Origin: Azoarcus sp.
GTDB lineage: Bacteria > Pseudomonadota > Gammaproteobacteria > Burkholderiales > Rhodocyclaceae
Direction of reading: 5' to 3'
Assembly: GCA_031285965.1 (NCBI GenBank)
Contig: JAITVD010000066.1
Coordinates: 1 to 64,000, forward strand
Length of the DNA stretch: 64,000 nucleotides
Under the pieces are notes generated by a model. The model did no database searches, was not told the DNA's origin, and saw only the letters and a list, made by a program, of their open reading frames with translations. Below, piece after piece: positions 42,128-51,737 of the stretch. Position numbers and translations under genes: made by a program. The stretch's first letter is position 1, and each line of letters starts with the position of its first letter.

Positions 42128-43087
42128 TCAGCGCCCCATTTTGCCCGCATGGGAGGATGGATGAAAGCGCACCACGGCGCTGCCGTCGGGGCGGATGTTT
42201 GGCGGTTTGGCGTTGGCGGTTTTCCAGGCGTGGCCTTGGATGATTTCCGCCGTGACGGGCAGGCGGCCTTCGCGGCGGCGGGCTTCGTAGCGTTCGCGGG
42301 CGTGTTCCCAGCCTGTGCGCCCGGATAGGCCGCGTGGGCGGGCTTGGGCGGCGTTGCGGGCGGCGTTGGCGCGAAGGTCGGCAAACAGGGCATCGAGGCG
42401 CTCGTAGGTGAGCGTTGCCATGTCCATCTCGATGACGGGGTCAGAGAATCCGGCGGCGATGAGGGCATCGCCGAGGTCGTGCATGTCGATGAAGCTGTGA
42501 ACGCGGCATCCGGCGCGGGCGGGGAGGATTTCGCGCAGTTCGCGCAGGGTGTCCGGCCCGAGGCTGGAGAACAGGATTAACCCGCCCGTTTCCGTGACGC
42601 GGCACATTTCGCGGAAAACGGGCAAGGGGTCGGCAATGAAAGGCAGCGTGAGGTTTGCCCAGACCAGTGAAACGGCATTGTCCGCGAGCGGCAGCCGCGT
42701 AGCTTCCGCAGCGGTGAGGTGGAGCGGCGGCGGTTTTTTGCCAAACAGGCGGCGCAGCGGCGGGGTGGGCGGGGCAATCCGCGCGCGGGCGCGGGCGAGC
42801 AGGGGCGCGGCAAGGTCGATGCCGATGCGCTCGGCGTCTGGGTAACGTTCCCCGAGGCGCTTGAGGTCATGCCCTTCGGCGCAGCCAAGGTCGAGGATAC
42901 GGCGGGGCGCGACGCGGATGACATCGAGCCGCTCGTCCATGCGGCGGGCGATTTCGCGGGTCAGGAAATCAGCGCCGGTTTCGGCGGCGCTGGCTCGCGG
43001 CGCGGCTTGTTGGATGCGCCGCCGCACCAGCGCGGCATCCAGTTGGAAGCCTTGCGCGGAAGGGGAGCCAGCGCCGGGCGCGTCCAC
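42128..43087 (-). CDS. bioC: Malonyl-ACP O-methyltransferase BioC-like
   Basis: RILDLGCAEGHDLKRLGERYPDAERIGIDLA, VSLVWANLTLPFIADPLPVFREMCRVTETGGLILFSSLGPDTLREL; GTG start inferred right after bioB. Confidence 0.85.
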   Translation of the reverse strand: MDAPGAGSPSAQGFQLDAALVRRRIQQAAPRASAAETGADFLTREIARRMDERLDVIRVAPRRILDLGCAEGHDLKRLGERYPDAERIGIDLAAPLLARARARIAPPTPPLRRLFGKKPPPLHLTAAEATRLPLADNAVSLVWANLTLPFIADPLPVFREMCRVTETGGLILFSSLGPDTLRELREILPARAGCRVHSFIDMHDLGDALIAAGFSDPVIEMDMATLTYERLDALFADLRANAARNAAQARPRGLSGRTGWEHARERYEARRREGRLPVTAEIIQGHAWKTANAKPPNIRPDGSAVVRFHPSSHAGKMGR

Positions 43088-43089
43088 GC

Positions 43090-44085
43090 TTAGATGGAGA
43101 CGAGGTTCAGCCGCGCAAACAGGCGCATGTCGCCGTCGGCATCGGCATTGCCCGTGGTCAGGAGGCGTTCGCCATAAAAGATGGAATTGGCGCCCGCCAT
43201 GAAGCAAAGCGCCTGCAATTCGTCGCTCATCTGTTCGCGTCCCGCCGACAGGCGCACGAAACTGGCGGGCATGGCGATACGCGCCACGGCAATGGTGCGG
43301 ACGAAATCGAAGGGGTCGATGGCATCCGCGTCCGCGAGCGGCGTGCCGGGAAAGGCGATGAGCTTGTTGATGGGAACCGATTCCGGCGGCGGTTCCATGT
43401 TGGCCAGCGCGGCGATGAGGCTTGCGCGTCCCGCTTGGTTTTCGCCCATGCCGACGATGCCGCCGGAACAGACATTGATGCCCGCTTCGCGCACTTTTTC
43501 GATGGTGTCGAGCCGGTCTTGCAAGGTGTGGGTGGTGATGACCTTGCCGTAGTTTTCGGGCGCGGTGTCGATATTGTGGTTGTAGTAGTCCAGTCCGGCA
43601 TCCGCGAGTTGCCGCGCCTGTTCGGCATCCAGCATGCCGAGGGTGACGCAGGTTTCCAGCCCGAGCTTTTTGACTTCGCTCACCATCTCGATGACGGCGG
43701 CGAGGTCTTTTTCCTTGGGGCTGCGCCATGCCGCGCCCATGCAGAAGCGGGAGGAGCCACTTTCTTTGGCGGCGCGGGCGTGTTCGAGCACTTTGTCGAG
43801 CGGCATCAGGGCTTCGCGCACCAGCCCCGTGCCGTGGCGGGCGGATTGCGAGCAGTAGCCGCAGTCTTCGGAACAGCCCCCGGTTTTGATGGAGAGCAGG
43901 GTCGAACGCTGCACTTCGCCTGCCTTGAAATGGACGCGGTGCGCTTCTTGCGCCCGGAACATCAAATCCATGAAAGGCAGCGCGAACAGCGCCTCGATGG
44001 CGGCAACGCTCCAGCGGGCATTGGGGTTTTCTGGAGCGGGCTGCGGCGGGCGGGGGGAAAAAGCGACGGTGGATTCTGTTGTCAT
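43090..44085 (-). CDS. bioB: Biotin synthase
   Basis: [58 protein letters not shown]. Confidence 0.97.
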   Translation of the reverse strand: MTTESTVAFSPRPPQPAPENPNARWSVAAIEALFALPFMDLMFRAQEAHRVHFKAGEVQRSTLLSIKTGGCSEDCGYCSQSARHGTGLVREALMPLDKVLEHARAAKESGSSRFCMGAAWRSPKEKDLAAVIEMVSEVKKLGLETCVTLGMLDAEQARQLADAGLDYYNHNIDTAPENYGKVITTHTLQDRLDTIEKVREAGINVCSGGIVGMGENQAGRASLIAALANMEPPPESVPINKLIAFPGTPLADADAIDPFDFVRTIAVARIAMPASFVRLSAGREQMSDELQALCFMAGANSIFYGERLLTTGNADADGDMRLFARLNLVSI

Positions 44086-44246
44086 GATTTTGGATGAGGT
44101 CTCTAATCGGGGAAGCCGAGATTCTTATCCAGCGGGCAAAAGCAAGTCAAATCGTCGCCCCATAAATTGCCGCTTCATCCGGCGCGGTCTAAAATGCCCG
44201 CCTTTCGCTGTCCATTTGGAACGGCGCGTTTGGAAGGAGAATCGGC

Positions 44247-45557
44247 ATGAAAATGGCAGAACAGGCTCCAACGTCGGCGGAGGCGTTGCCCGCGAAGGCC
44301 GTCGGCGCGGCGGCTGAGGGCGAGAGCCAGCATGCCCCGGTTTTCAAGTCCGGCAAGCTCGCGGACGTTTGCTACGACATCCGTGGCCCGGTGCTCACCC
44401 GCGCCAAGCAGCTTGAGGACGAGGGCCACAATATCATCCGGCTCAATATTGGCAACCTTGCGCCTTTTGGGTTCGACGTGCCCGACGAAATCCAGCGGGA
44501 CATGATTCGCAACTTGCCGCAGTCGTCCGCCTATTCGGACTCGAAAGGGATTTTCGCGGCGCGCAAGGCGGTGATGCACTACACGCAGCAGAAGGGCATC
44601 AAGGGCGTGGACGTTGAGGATGTCTATATCGGCAACGGCGTTTCGGAGCTGATTGTGATGGCGATGAACGCGCTTTTGAACACGGGCGACGAAGTGCTGA
44701 TTCCCGCGCCCGACTATCCGCTCTGGACGGCGGCGGTTTCGCTCTCCGGCGGACGGCCCGTGCATTACCTATGCGACGAAGGGGCGGGCTGGCTGCCCGA
44801 TTTGGACGATATGCGCCGCAAAATTACGCCCAACACACGCGCTATTGTCGTCATCAACCCGAATAACCCGACCGGGGCGATTTATCCAGATGAGGTGCTG
44901 CGGGAAATCATCGCCATCGCCCGCGAGCACGGGCTTATCCTTTATTCCGACGAGGTGTATGACAAGGTGCTCTACGAGGGCGCGGCGCACACTTCGCTGG
45001 CGTCGCTCTCGGAAGATGTGCTGACCATCATCTTCAATGGTCTCTCGAAGAATTATCGCGCTTGCGGCTATCGCGCCGGATGGATGGTGGTGTGCGGCGA
45101 CAAGCGCCACGCGAACGATTACATCGAGGGGCTGGACATGCTGGCCTCGATGCGCCTGTGCGCGAACGTGCCCGGCCAGTACGCGATTCAGACCGCGCTC
45201 GGCGGCTATCAGAGCATCAACGAATTGGTCAGCGAAGGCGGCAGGCTGCGCCACCAGCGCGATTTGACATGGGAACTGCTGACGGCGATTCCGGGGGTGT
45301 CCTGCGTCAAGCCGATGGCGACGCTCTACATGTTCCCAAAGCTCGACCCCCAGATGTACCCCATCAAAGACGACCAAGCGTTCATCACCGAACTGCTCGA
45401 AACCGAACGGGTGCTGCTGGTGCAAGGCACGGGCTTCAACTGGCCGCATCCCGACCATTTCCGCGTGGTCTTTCTGCCGTATGAAGAAGATTTGCGCGAG
45501 GCCATCGGGCGCATTGCGCGGTTTCTTGACGTTTACCGCAAGCGGCACGGGAGCTAA
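44247..45557 (+). CDS. Alanine aminotransferase AlaA-like, PLP-dependent class I/II
   Basis: IRLNIGNLAPFGFDVPDEIQRDMIRNLP, VVINPNNPTGAIYPDEVL, FNGLSKNYRACGYRAGWMV. Confidence 0.88.
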   Translation: MKMAEQAPTSAEALPAKAVGAAAEGESQHAPVFKSGKLADVCYDIRGPVLTRAKQLEDEGHNIIRLNIGNLAPFGFDVPDEIQRDMIRNLPQSSAYSDSKGIFAARKAVMHYTQQKGIKGVDVEDVYIGNGVSELIVMAMNALLNTGDEVLIPAPDYPLWTAAVSLSGGRPVHYLCDEGAGWLPDLDDMRRKITPNTRAIVVINPNNPTGAIYPDEVLREIIAIAREHGLILYSDEVYDKVLYEGAAHTSLASLSEDVLTIIFNGLSKNYRACGYRAGWMVVCGDKRHANDYIEGLDMLASMRLCANVPGQYAIQTALGGYQSINELVSEGGRLRHQRDLTWELLTAIPGVSCVKPMATLYMFPKLDPQMYPIKDDQAFITELLETERVLLVQGTGFNWPHPDHFRVVFLPYEEDLREAIGRIARFLDVYRKRHGS

Positions 45558-46009
45558 TGGCACTTTCCATCGTGACCATGACCCGCGTGGATGAAGATGC
45601 GGCGGCGCAATGGCTGGGCAAGGCGGAAGCGGTGCATCGCCAGTTGCGCGACCGTTTGCCCGCGGGTTCCAATGCTTACCGTGCGGCGCTGGCGCGGGTG
45701 CTCGCGGGGGGCGCTCGCCTCAGCCTTGCGGTGGAGGAAGGGGCGGTCAAGGGGCTGGCGCTATGGCGTGTCGTTGACAACACTTACGAGCAACGGCGCT
45801 TGTACATAGATGATTTAGTTACGGATGCCGCCTTTCGTTCGCAGGGCATCGGACATGCTTTGCTGGATTGGCTGGAACGCCAAGCGGGGACGCTTTCCTG
45901 TACGGTGCTGGCGTTGGATTCCGGTGTGCAGCGTAACGAAGCGCATCGTTTTTATTTTCGGGAAGGTTTTTCCATCCCTTCATTTTGTTTCAGGAAAACA
46001 TTGGCATGA
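45557..46009 (+). CDS. GNAT family N-acetyltransferase
   Basis: LYIDDLVTDAAFRSQGIGHALLDWLERQA; 1-bp overlap with the aminotransferase. Confidence 0.85.
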   Translation: MALSIVTMTRVDEDAAAQWLGKAEAVHRQLRDRLPAGSNAYRAALARVLAGGARLSLAVEEGAVKGLALWRVVDNTYEQRRLYIDDLVTDAAFRSQGIGHALLDWLERQAGTLSCTVLALDSGVQRNEAHRFYFREGFSIPSFCFRKTLA

Positions 46010-47313
46010 AACCGATCAATGTGGGGTTGCTGGGCATCGGCACGGTAGGCGGCGGGGTGTTCTCCGTCCTTGAGCGCAACGCGGACGAGATTGCCCGACG
46101 GGCGGGGCGCGAGATTCGCATTGCCGTGGTGGCGGACCGGGACGTTGAACGCGCCCGACGCTTCACTAACGGCAGCGTGAAGGTTACGGATGACGCTATG
46201 AGCGTGACACGCGACCCGGATGTCGACATCGTCGTTGAACTCATCGGCGGCTATGGCGTGGCAAAAGATTTGGCGCTCTCGGCTATCGAAAACGGCAAGC
46301 ATGTGGTGACGGCCAACAAGGCGCTGCTGGCGGTGCATGGAAATGAGATTTTTGCCGCCGCGCGCCGACGCGACGTGATGGTGGCTTTTGAAGCGGCAGT
46401 GGCGGGAGGCATCCCCATCATCAAGGCGCTGCGCGAGGGGCTGTCCGCCAACCGCATCGAGTGGGTGGCGGGCATCATCAACGGCACGACCAATTTCATC
46501 CTGTCCGAAATGCGGGACAAGGGGCTGCCGTTCGCCGAAGTGCTGAAAGAAGCGCAGCGGCTTGGGTATGCCGAGGCTGACCCGACGTTCGATGTGGAAG
46601 GGGTGGATGCCGCGCACAAGGCGACAATCATGAGCGCCATTGCCTTCGGCATTCCGATGCAGTTTGACAAGGCGCACGTCGAGGGCATTTCCCGGCTGGA
46701 ATCGGTCGACATTGCCTATGCCGGACAACTGGGATACCGAATCAAGCTGCTCGGCATCGCCAGAAAGCGCCCAGAGGGCATCGAACTGCGCGTCCATCCC
46801 GCGCTCGTCCATGCCAGCAGGCTGCTGGCCAATGTGGAAGGCGCGATGAACGCGGTGCTGGTGCAGGGCGACGCTGTGGGGTCGACGCTCTATTACGGCA
46901 AGGGCGCGGGCGCGGAGCCGACCGCCAGCGCGGTCATCGCCGATCTCGTCGACATCACGCGGCTGCATACCGCCGACCCCGAGCATCGCGTGCCGCATCT
47001 GGCTTTCCAGCCGGATAAGGTGCTGGACGTGCCGGTGCTGCCCATTGGGGAGACGGTCACGGCGTTCTACATGCGGATGCGCGTGCAGGACAAGCCCGGC
47101 GTGCTCGCCGACATCACGCGCATTCTTGCCGACAGCGATATTTCCATTGACGCGATGGTTCAGCGGGAAGCGGGCGAGGGCGAGTCGCAGACCGACATCA
47201 TCCTCCTGACCCATCAGACCATTGAGAAGAACGCCGTGTCCGCCATCGGGCGCATCGAGGCGCTCGATTCGGTGCAGGGGAAGGTCACGAAGCTGCGGCT
47301 GGAAACGCTGTAG
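46006..47313 (+). CDS. hom: Homoserine dehydrogenase
   Basis: VGLLGIGTVGGGVFSVLERN, VVTANKALLAVHG, GIINGTTNFILSEM, EADPTFDVEGVDAAHKATI, C-terminal ACT. Confidence 0.95.
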   Translation: MKPINVGLLGIGTVGGGVFSVLERNADEIARRAGREIRIAVVADRDVERARRFTNGSVKVTDDAMSVTRDPDVDIVVELIGGYGVAKDLALSAIENGKHVVTANKALLAVHGNEIFAAARRRDVMVAFEAAVAGGIPIIKALREGLSANRIEWVAGIINGTTNFILSEMRDKGLPFAEVLKEAQRLGYAEADPTFDVEGVDAAHKATIMSAIAFGIPMQFDKAHVEGISRLESVDIAYAGQLGYRIKLLGIARKRPEGIELRVHPALVHASRLLANVEGAMNAVLVQGDAVGSTLYYGKGAGAEPTASAVIADLVDITRLHTADPEHRVPHLAFQPDKVLDVPVLPIGETVTAFYMRMRVQDKPGVLADITRILADSDISIDAMVQREAGEGESQTDIILLTHQTIEKNAVSAIGRIEALDSVQGKVTKLRLETL

Positions 47314-47328
47314 GGCAGAGTGGGCGGC

Positions 47329-49122
47329 ATGTTTTCCATCCGCTACGCCATCCGCCCTTCGCGCCCCGAGGCGCATCTGTTCGAGGCGCGATGCACGGTT
47401 TCCCGTCCCGACCCGGACGGGCAGCGGTTTTTTCTGCCGACGTGGATACCCGGCAGTTACATGATTCGTGAGTTCGCCCGCCATATCGTCAGCATCCGTG
47501 CGGAGGCGGGCGGACGGCAGATAGCCATCCAGAAACGCGACAAACAGACTTGGCAGGCCGCAGCCGTGCCGGAAGGCGCGGCGCTGACGGTCATTTACGA
47601 AGTCTACGCTTGGGATTTGTCGGTACGCGCCGCGCATCTGGATCAGACGCACGGCTTTTTCAACGGAACAAGCGTTTTTCTCGCGGCGGAAGGGCAGACC
47701 AACACGCCTTGCCTCGTCGAGATTCAGCCTCCGGCTTTGCCGTGCGGGCAGGGCTGGCGGGTGGCGACTACGTTGCCATGCGCCAAGGGCGAAGCGGGCG
47801 CGGCGCGGGCTTGGGGGTTCGGGCTTTATCGCGCCGACGATTACTTTGATTTGATTGACCATCCGGTCGAAATGGGCGAGTTCTCGCTTGGGCATTTCGA
47901 GGCGGGCGGGGCGCGGCACAGCGTTGCCATCAGCGGGCGGCATGATTGCGATATGGAGAGGCTCTGCGCGGATTTGGCGCGTATCTGCCAGCGGCACATT
48001 GACCTTTTCGGCGCGCCGCCGCCGATGCGGCATTACCTGTTCTTGATGCGGGCTGTGGATGAGGGCTACGGCGGGCTGGAGCATCGCGCCTCAACGGCGC
48101 TCATCGTCCGGCGGGACCATTTGCCGCATCGCGGCATGAAGGAAGCGTCGGACGGCTACATGGCTTGCCTTGGTCTCTGTAGCCATGAATATTTCCATCT
48201 CTGGAATGTCAAGCGGATTCGCCCCGCCGTGTTTGACCCGCCCGATTTCTCGCGTGAAAACCATACGCGCTTGCTGTGGGCTTTCGAGGGCTTCACCTCC
48301 TATTATGACGACCTTGCGCTGGTGCGCTCGGGCGCTATCGGCATGGGCGGCTACCTCGGGCTGCTGGGAAAAACCATCTCCTCCGTGCTGCAAGCGCCGG
48401 GAAGGTTCCGGCAAAGCGTGGGGCAATCTTCGTTCGACGCTTGGACGCATTATTACCGGCAGGACGAAAATTCGCCCAATACCATCGTCAGTTATTACAC
48501 CAAGGGCGCGCTCATTGCGCTGGCGCTGGATTTGCGGCTGCGGCTGGACAGCGCGGGCGCTCGCGGCCTTGACGATGTAATGCGTGCCTTGTGGCGGCGC
48601 TACGGTTTGACGGGCGAGGGCGTGCCGGAGGAAGGTGTTTTCGATGCGGTCATGGACATCGGGGGGAGCAAGCTCGCCCGCTGGCTGCGCAAGGTGGCGG
48701 AAGGGACGGACGACCTGCCGCTGGCGAAATGGCTCAAGCCGTTCGGCGTGCGCTGCCAGATTGAAGCCGCCCGCGCCGCGCTGTCGCTGGGCATCCGGCT
48801 GGAAAAAGGCAAGGCGGCGCGTATCGCAACCGCCTATGACGGCGGCGCGGCGCAAAAAGCGGGGCTGTCGGCGGGCGACACGCTGATTGCCTTGGATAGC
48901 TTGCGGGTCGATGCCGACAGCCTGCCGAAAATGCTGGAGCGCCGCCGCAGCGGCGAACAGGTTGAAATCCACGCTTTCCGGCGCGACGAACTGATGCGTT
49001 TTGAGCTTGAACTGGCGCCCGCCCCGCTGGATACGGCAAAGCTGAGCCTAGACACCAAACCGGGCAAAGCGGCAAAGGTTTTGCGGGACGGCTGGCTGGG
49101 CAATGCCGTGGAAAAATGTTGA
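47329..49122 (+). CDS. M61 family glycyl aminopeptidase-like protein with PDZ domain
   Basis: GLCSHEYFHLWNVKRIRP (HExxH), GGLEHRAST, C-terminal PDZ AAQKAGLSAGDTLIALD. Confidence 0.92.
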   Translation: MFSIRYAIRPSRPEAHLFEARCTVSRPDPDGQRFFLPTWIPGSYMIREFARHIVSIRAEAGGRQIAIQKRDKQTWQAAAVPEGAALTVIYEVYAWDLSVRAAHLDQTHGFFNGTSVFLAAEGQTNTPCLVEIQPPALPCGQGWRVATTLPCAKGEAGAARAWGFGLYRADDYFDLIDHPVEMGEFSLGHFEAGGARHSVAISGRHDCDMERLCADLARICQRHIDLFGAPPPMRHYLFLMRAVDEGYGGLEHRASTALIVRRDHLPHRGMKEASDGYMACLGLCSHEYFHLWNVKRIRPAVFDPPDFSRENHTRLLWAFEGFTSYYDDLALVRSGAIGMGGYLGLLGKTISSVLQAPGRFRQSVGQSSFDAWTHYYRQDENSPNTIVSYYTKGALIALALDLRLRLDSAGARGLDDVMRALWRRYGLTGEGVPEEGVFDAVMDIGGSKLARWLRKVAEGTDDLPLAKWLKPFGVRCQIEAARAALSLGIRLEKGKAARIATAYDGGAAQKAGLSAGDTLIALDSLRVDADSLPKMLERRRSGEQVEIHAFRRDELMRFELELAPAPLDTAKLSLDTKPGKAAKVLRDGWLGNAVEKC

Positions 49123-49949
49123 CCGCCTCCGACCACAGCCGCGTGCTGGAGGGGTTTGCATACGTTTACCCAGTGCTTTCCCGGCGGGCGGGCGGGGTGT
49201 CGGTCGGCATCAACCTCAACCCGAACAACGCTTGCAACTGGCAGTGCGTGTATTGCCAAGTACCCGGACTGATACGGGGCAAAGCGCCAAAAATCGACCT
49301 TGGGAAGCTCGAATCCGAACTGCGGGCTTTTCTCATGGCGCTATGCCGGGGCGACTGGCTGCGCCATCACGCGCCAGAAGGCGTGCGGACATTGCGGGAT
49401 ATTGCTTTTTCGGGCAACGGAGAGCCGACCAGCGCAAAGGAATTCGCGGATGCCGTGACCTTGGCGGCTCGCCTGCGCGACGAATTTGAACTTGCCCCGG
49501 CAGTGGCGTTGCGGCTGATTACCAACGGCAGTTTGCTAGGGCAAGAGCGGGTGCGGGAAGGTATCCGTCGGTTGGGACAGGCGGGCGGCGAAGTCTGGTT
49601 CAAGGTCGACGCGGGCAGGGCGGACGCCATCGAGCGAATCAACGGCGTCAGGCTGTCGCCGGAAACGCTTGCCCGCAACCTGAAAACCTGCGCCAGCCTA
49701 TGCCCGACGAAAGTGCAGACATGCGTTTTCCGCTGGGATGGCCTGCCGCCTTCCGCGCCAGAAATAGATGATTGGCTCAATGTCCTGGCAGGCGAGGGCG
49801 CGGCAATACGGGAGGTGCTGCTTTACGGTGTCGCCCGCCCCCCGCGACAGGCTGGCAGCGCGCGCATCAGCCCCTTGTCGGCGGAAGAATTCGACGGAAT
49901 TGCGGAAAAAGCAAAAGAAAAAGGGCTGACGGTGCGCGTCAGCCCTTAA
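49116..49949 (+). CDS. Radical SAM protein
   Basis: NACNWQCVYCQVPG (CxxxCxxC), FSGNGEPTSAKEF. Confidence 0.88.
   Translation: MLTASDHSRVLEGFAYVYPVLSRRAGGVSVGINLNPNNACNWQCVYCQVPGLIRGKAPKIDLGKLESELRAFLMALCRGDWLRHHAPEGVRTLRDIAFSGNGEPTSAKEFADAVTLAARLRDEFELAPAVALRLITNGSLLGQERVREGIRRLGQAGGEVWFKVDAGRADAIERINGVRLSPETLARNLKTCASLCPTKVQTCVFRWDGLPPSAPEIDDWLNVLAGEGAAIREVLLYGVARPPRQAGSARISPLSAEEFDGIAEKAKEKGLTVRVSP
49921..49947 (+). terminator. Terminator overlapping the radical SAM stop codon
   Basis: AAGGGCTGAC...GTCAGCCCTT then TAATTAAA. Confidence 0.6.
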
Positions 49950-50021
49950 TTAAACCGGAAACAAAAACAGACCGGGACGGGATGCGCCCCGGTCTGGCCG
50001 CTATCGCGGCGTTTCCTGAAT

Positions 50022-50333
50022 TCAAGCCGCTTTTTTCTTCTTTGTGGCGTTCGAGGCGCGAGCCTCTTTTTTCAGGTTTTTGTACATTTCAGGGTTGGTG
50101 GATTTGAGGTACTCCGCAACATCGAAGTCTTCCCTCTTGACCTTGGTGATGTCGATTTGCTCGATATGCACCAAACGCAGGAGCGCCTGAACTGGGCGGG
50201 GGATGTTGCGGCCACTCTCATAGCGCGAGCCGCCGCTTTGGGTGACGCCGATTTTCGACCAGAACTGGGATTGGTTGAGGCCGAGCTTGCGGCGGATCTC
50301 TCGTACATCGAAGGGCTGTTCTGTTGCTTTCAT
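50022..50333 (-). CDS. XRE-type HTH transcriptional regulator
   Basis: IRRKLGLNQSQFWSKIGVTQSGGSRYESGRNIPRPVQALLRL; lysine-rich C-terminus. Confidence 0.85.
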   Translation of the reverse strand: MKATEQPFDVREIRRKLGLNQSQFWSKIGVTQSGGSRYESGRNIPRPVQALLRLVHIEQIDITKVKREDFDVAEYLKSTNPEMYKNLKKEARASNATKKKKAA

Positions 50334-50470
50334 GTCATCGTCCTTTACAGGAAGGTTACGGGGAAAACTCGCTCGTTGGTCAAGGCTACGCTCTGCCTGT
50401 TTCCATCTGGATACCCGAGTGCTCCGAAGTATAGTGCAGTTTTCCGCGTCTATACTATGGGAATAATTAA

Positions 50471-50510
50471 CGACATGCGGTTAACCGCAACGACATGTGG
50501 TTAACCGCAA
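50471..50510. promoter_or_regulatory. Tandem 20-bp repeat, each containing a 14-bp palindrome or near-palindrome
   Basis: CGACATGCGGTTAACCGCAA / CGACATGTGGTTAACCGCAA; TGCGGTTAACCGCA is a perfect palindrome. Confidence 0.6.
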
Positions 50511-50810
50511 TATCTTAAAGTATTACCCTTAGCGGATATTACGTATTTACTCATGACCCAAATTAGCTAACCTAGAATAAAAAACCTTTTATATCAAAAG
50601 GTTATATATTATATTATGGGGCATCTAAAAAACCGTACCGCATCAACGCTACTATGTCAGCCTTCGGACAGGAACATCATAAATAACCGTAGTGACACTA
50701 TTTTTAGAACCATAATGGTTTTTTTATGTGCTGTCTACTATGTGTAGACTATACGCAGATATGGCGAGCGAAAAATACGGGCATTGATTATGGGAAGGAG
50801 AGTTGTAAAA

Positions 50811-51602
50811 ATGATACAGATTGCGCATTCTGTGCGTATCGCCCGCGTTGCCTTGGTTTTGCTGGCTGCGATTATGTCGGCATCGGCGTATGCCGGATGC
50901 GGAACGGGCATGGATTTCCTGAAACAGCAAAAAAAGTACACGCAAGTCAGAGAGGCGCTTCTCCGCCGGGCGGACGCGCTTGACCGCCGCCTTGCCGAAC
51001 ATGGGCTGAAAAGCTGCGCGCTCAATGTCCTCTTTGTAGCTTACAAGGCCGAAGCGGTTTTGGACATCTACGCGAAAGCGCCAGATGAGGCGAATTACAG
51101 AAAACTGGCTTCATGGCCTATCTGCGCATCTTCTGGGAAACTCGGCCCAAAAAGGCGGCAGAGGGATGGGCAGGTGCCGGAAGGCTTTTACCGAATCGAC
51201 CGCTTCAACCCGGCAAGCCAATTCCATCTTTCGCTCGGCATCGATTATCCCAACGCGGCGGACAGGCTGAAAACACGCGCCGCCAATCCGGGGGGCGACA
51301 TTTTCATTCACGGCTCCTGCGTGACGGTCGGCTGCCTGCCCATGACCGATGCCGTGATCGAGGAAATCTATCTGTATGCCGTCCATGCCCGCGACAGCGG
51401 GCAGAAAACGATTCCCGTCTATATTTTTCCGTTCAGAATGACGCGGGAGAACATGGAGAAATACGAAGCCATTTATCGCGGCCAGCCCGAATTGATTGGC
51501 TTTTGGCGAAACCTCAAGAAGGGATACGAGATATTCATTGAGCATGGGCGGGCGCTAAAAATAAACGTCATGAAAAATGGCGATTACGGCTTTGCTCCAT
51601 GA
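50811..51602 (+). CDS. L,D-transpeptidase (YkuD/YafK-like), exported
   Basis: Signal peptide ARVALVLLAAIMSASAYA; HGSCVTVGCLPMTDAVIEEIY; RBS GGAAGGAG. Confidence 0.88.
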   Translation: MIQIAHSVRIARVALVLLAAIMSASAYAGCGTGMDFLKQQKKYTQVREALLRRADALDRRLAEHGLKSCALNVLFVAYKAEAVLDIYAKAPDEANYRKLASWPICASSGKLGPKRRQRDGQVPEGFYRIDRFNPASQFHLSLGIDYPNAADRLKTRAANPGGDIFIHGSCVTVGCLPMTDAVIEEIYLYAVHARDSGQKTIPVYIFPFRMTRENMEKYEAIYRGQPELIGFWRNLKKGYEIFIEHGRALKINVMKNGDYGFAP

Positions 51603-51737
51603 GCTTTCCGGGCTGAATGCCGGAAGGCTTTCCGCAAGCGGGAATGGTATCATTCACCAGTTTGAAGGCAGTTCCCGTGGCGCTGCCTCTTATTCCCGGT
51701 TCTATCGTTCGCACTGTCCTTCGCCCCTTTTCCAACC

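Noticed and set aside
42128-43729. 533-aa minus ORF
   Set aside because: Its N-terminal half is an alternative frame of bioB; only the part from about 43087 downwards is BioC-like.
45952-48084. 710-aa minus-strand ORF antisense to hom and the M61 gene
   Set aside because: High-GC antisense shadow ORF; low-complexity His/Arg/Gln-rich translation with no recognisable motif, opposite clear genes.
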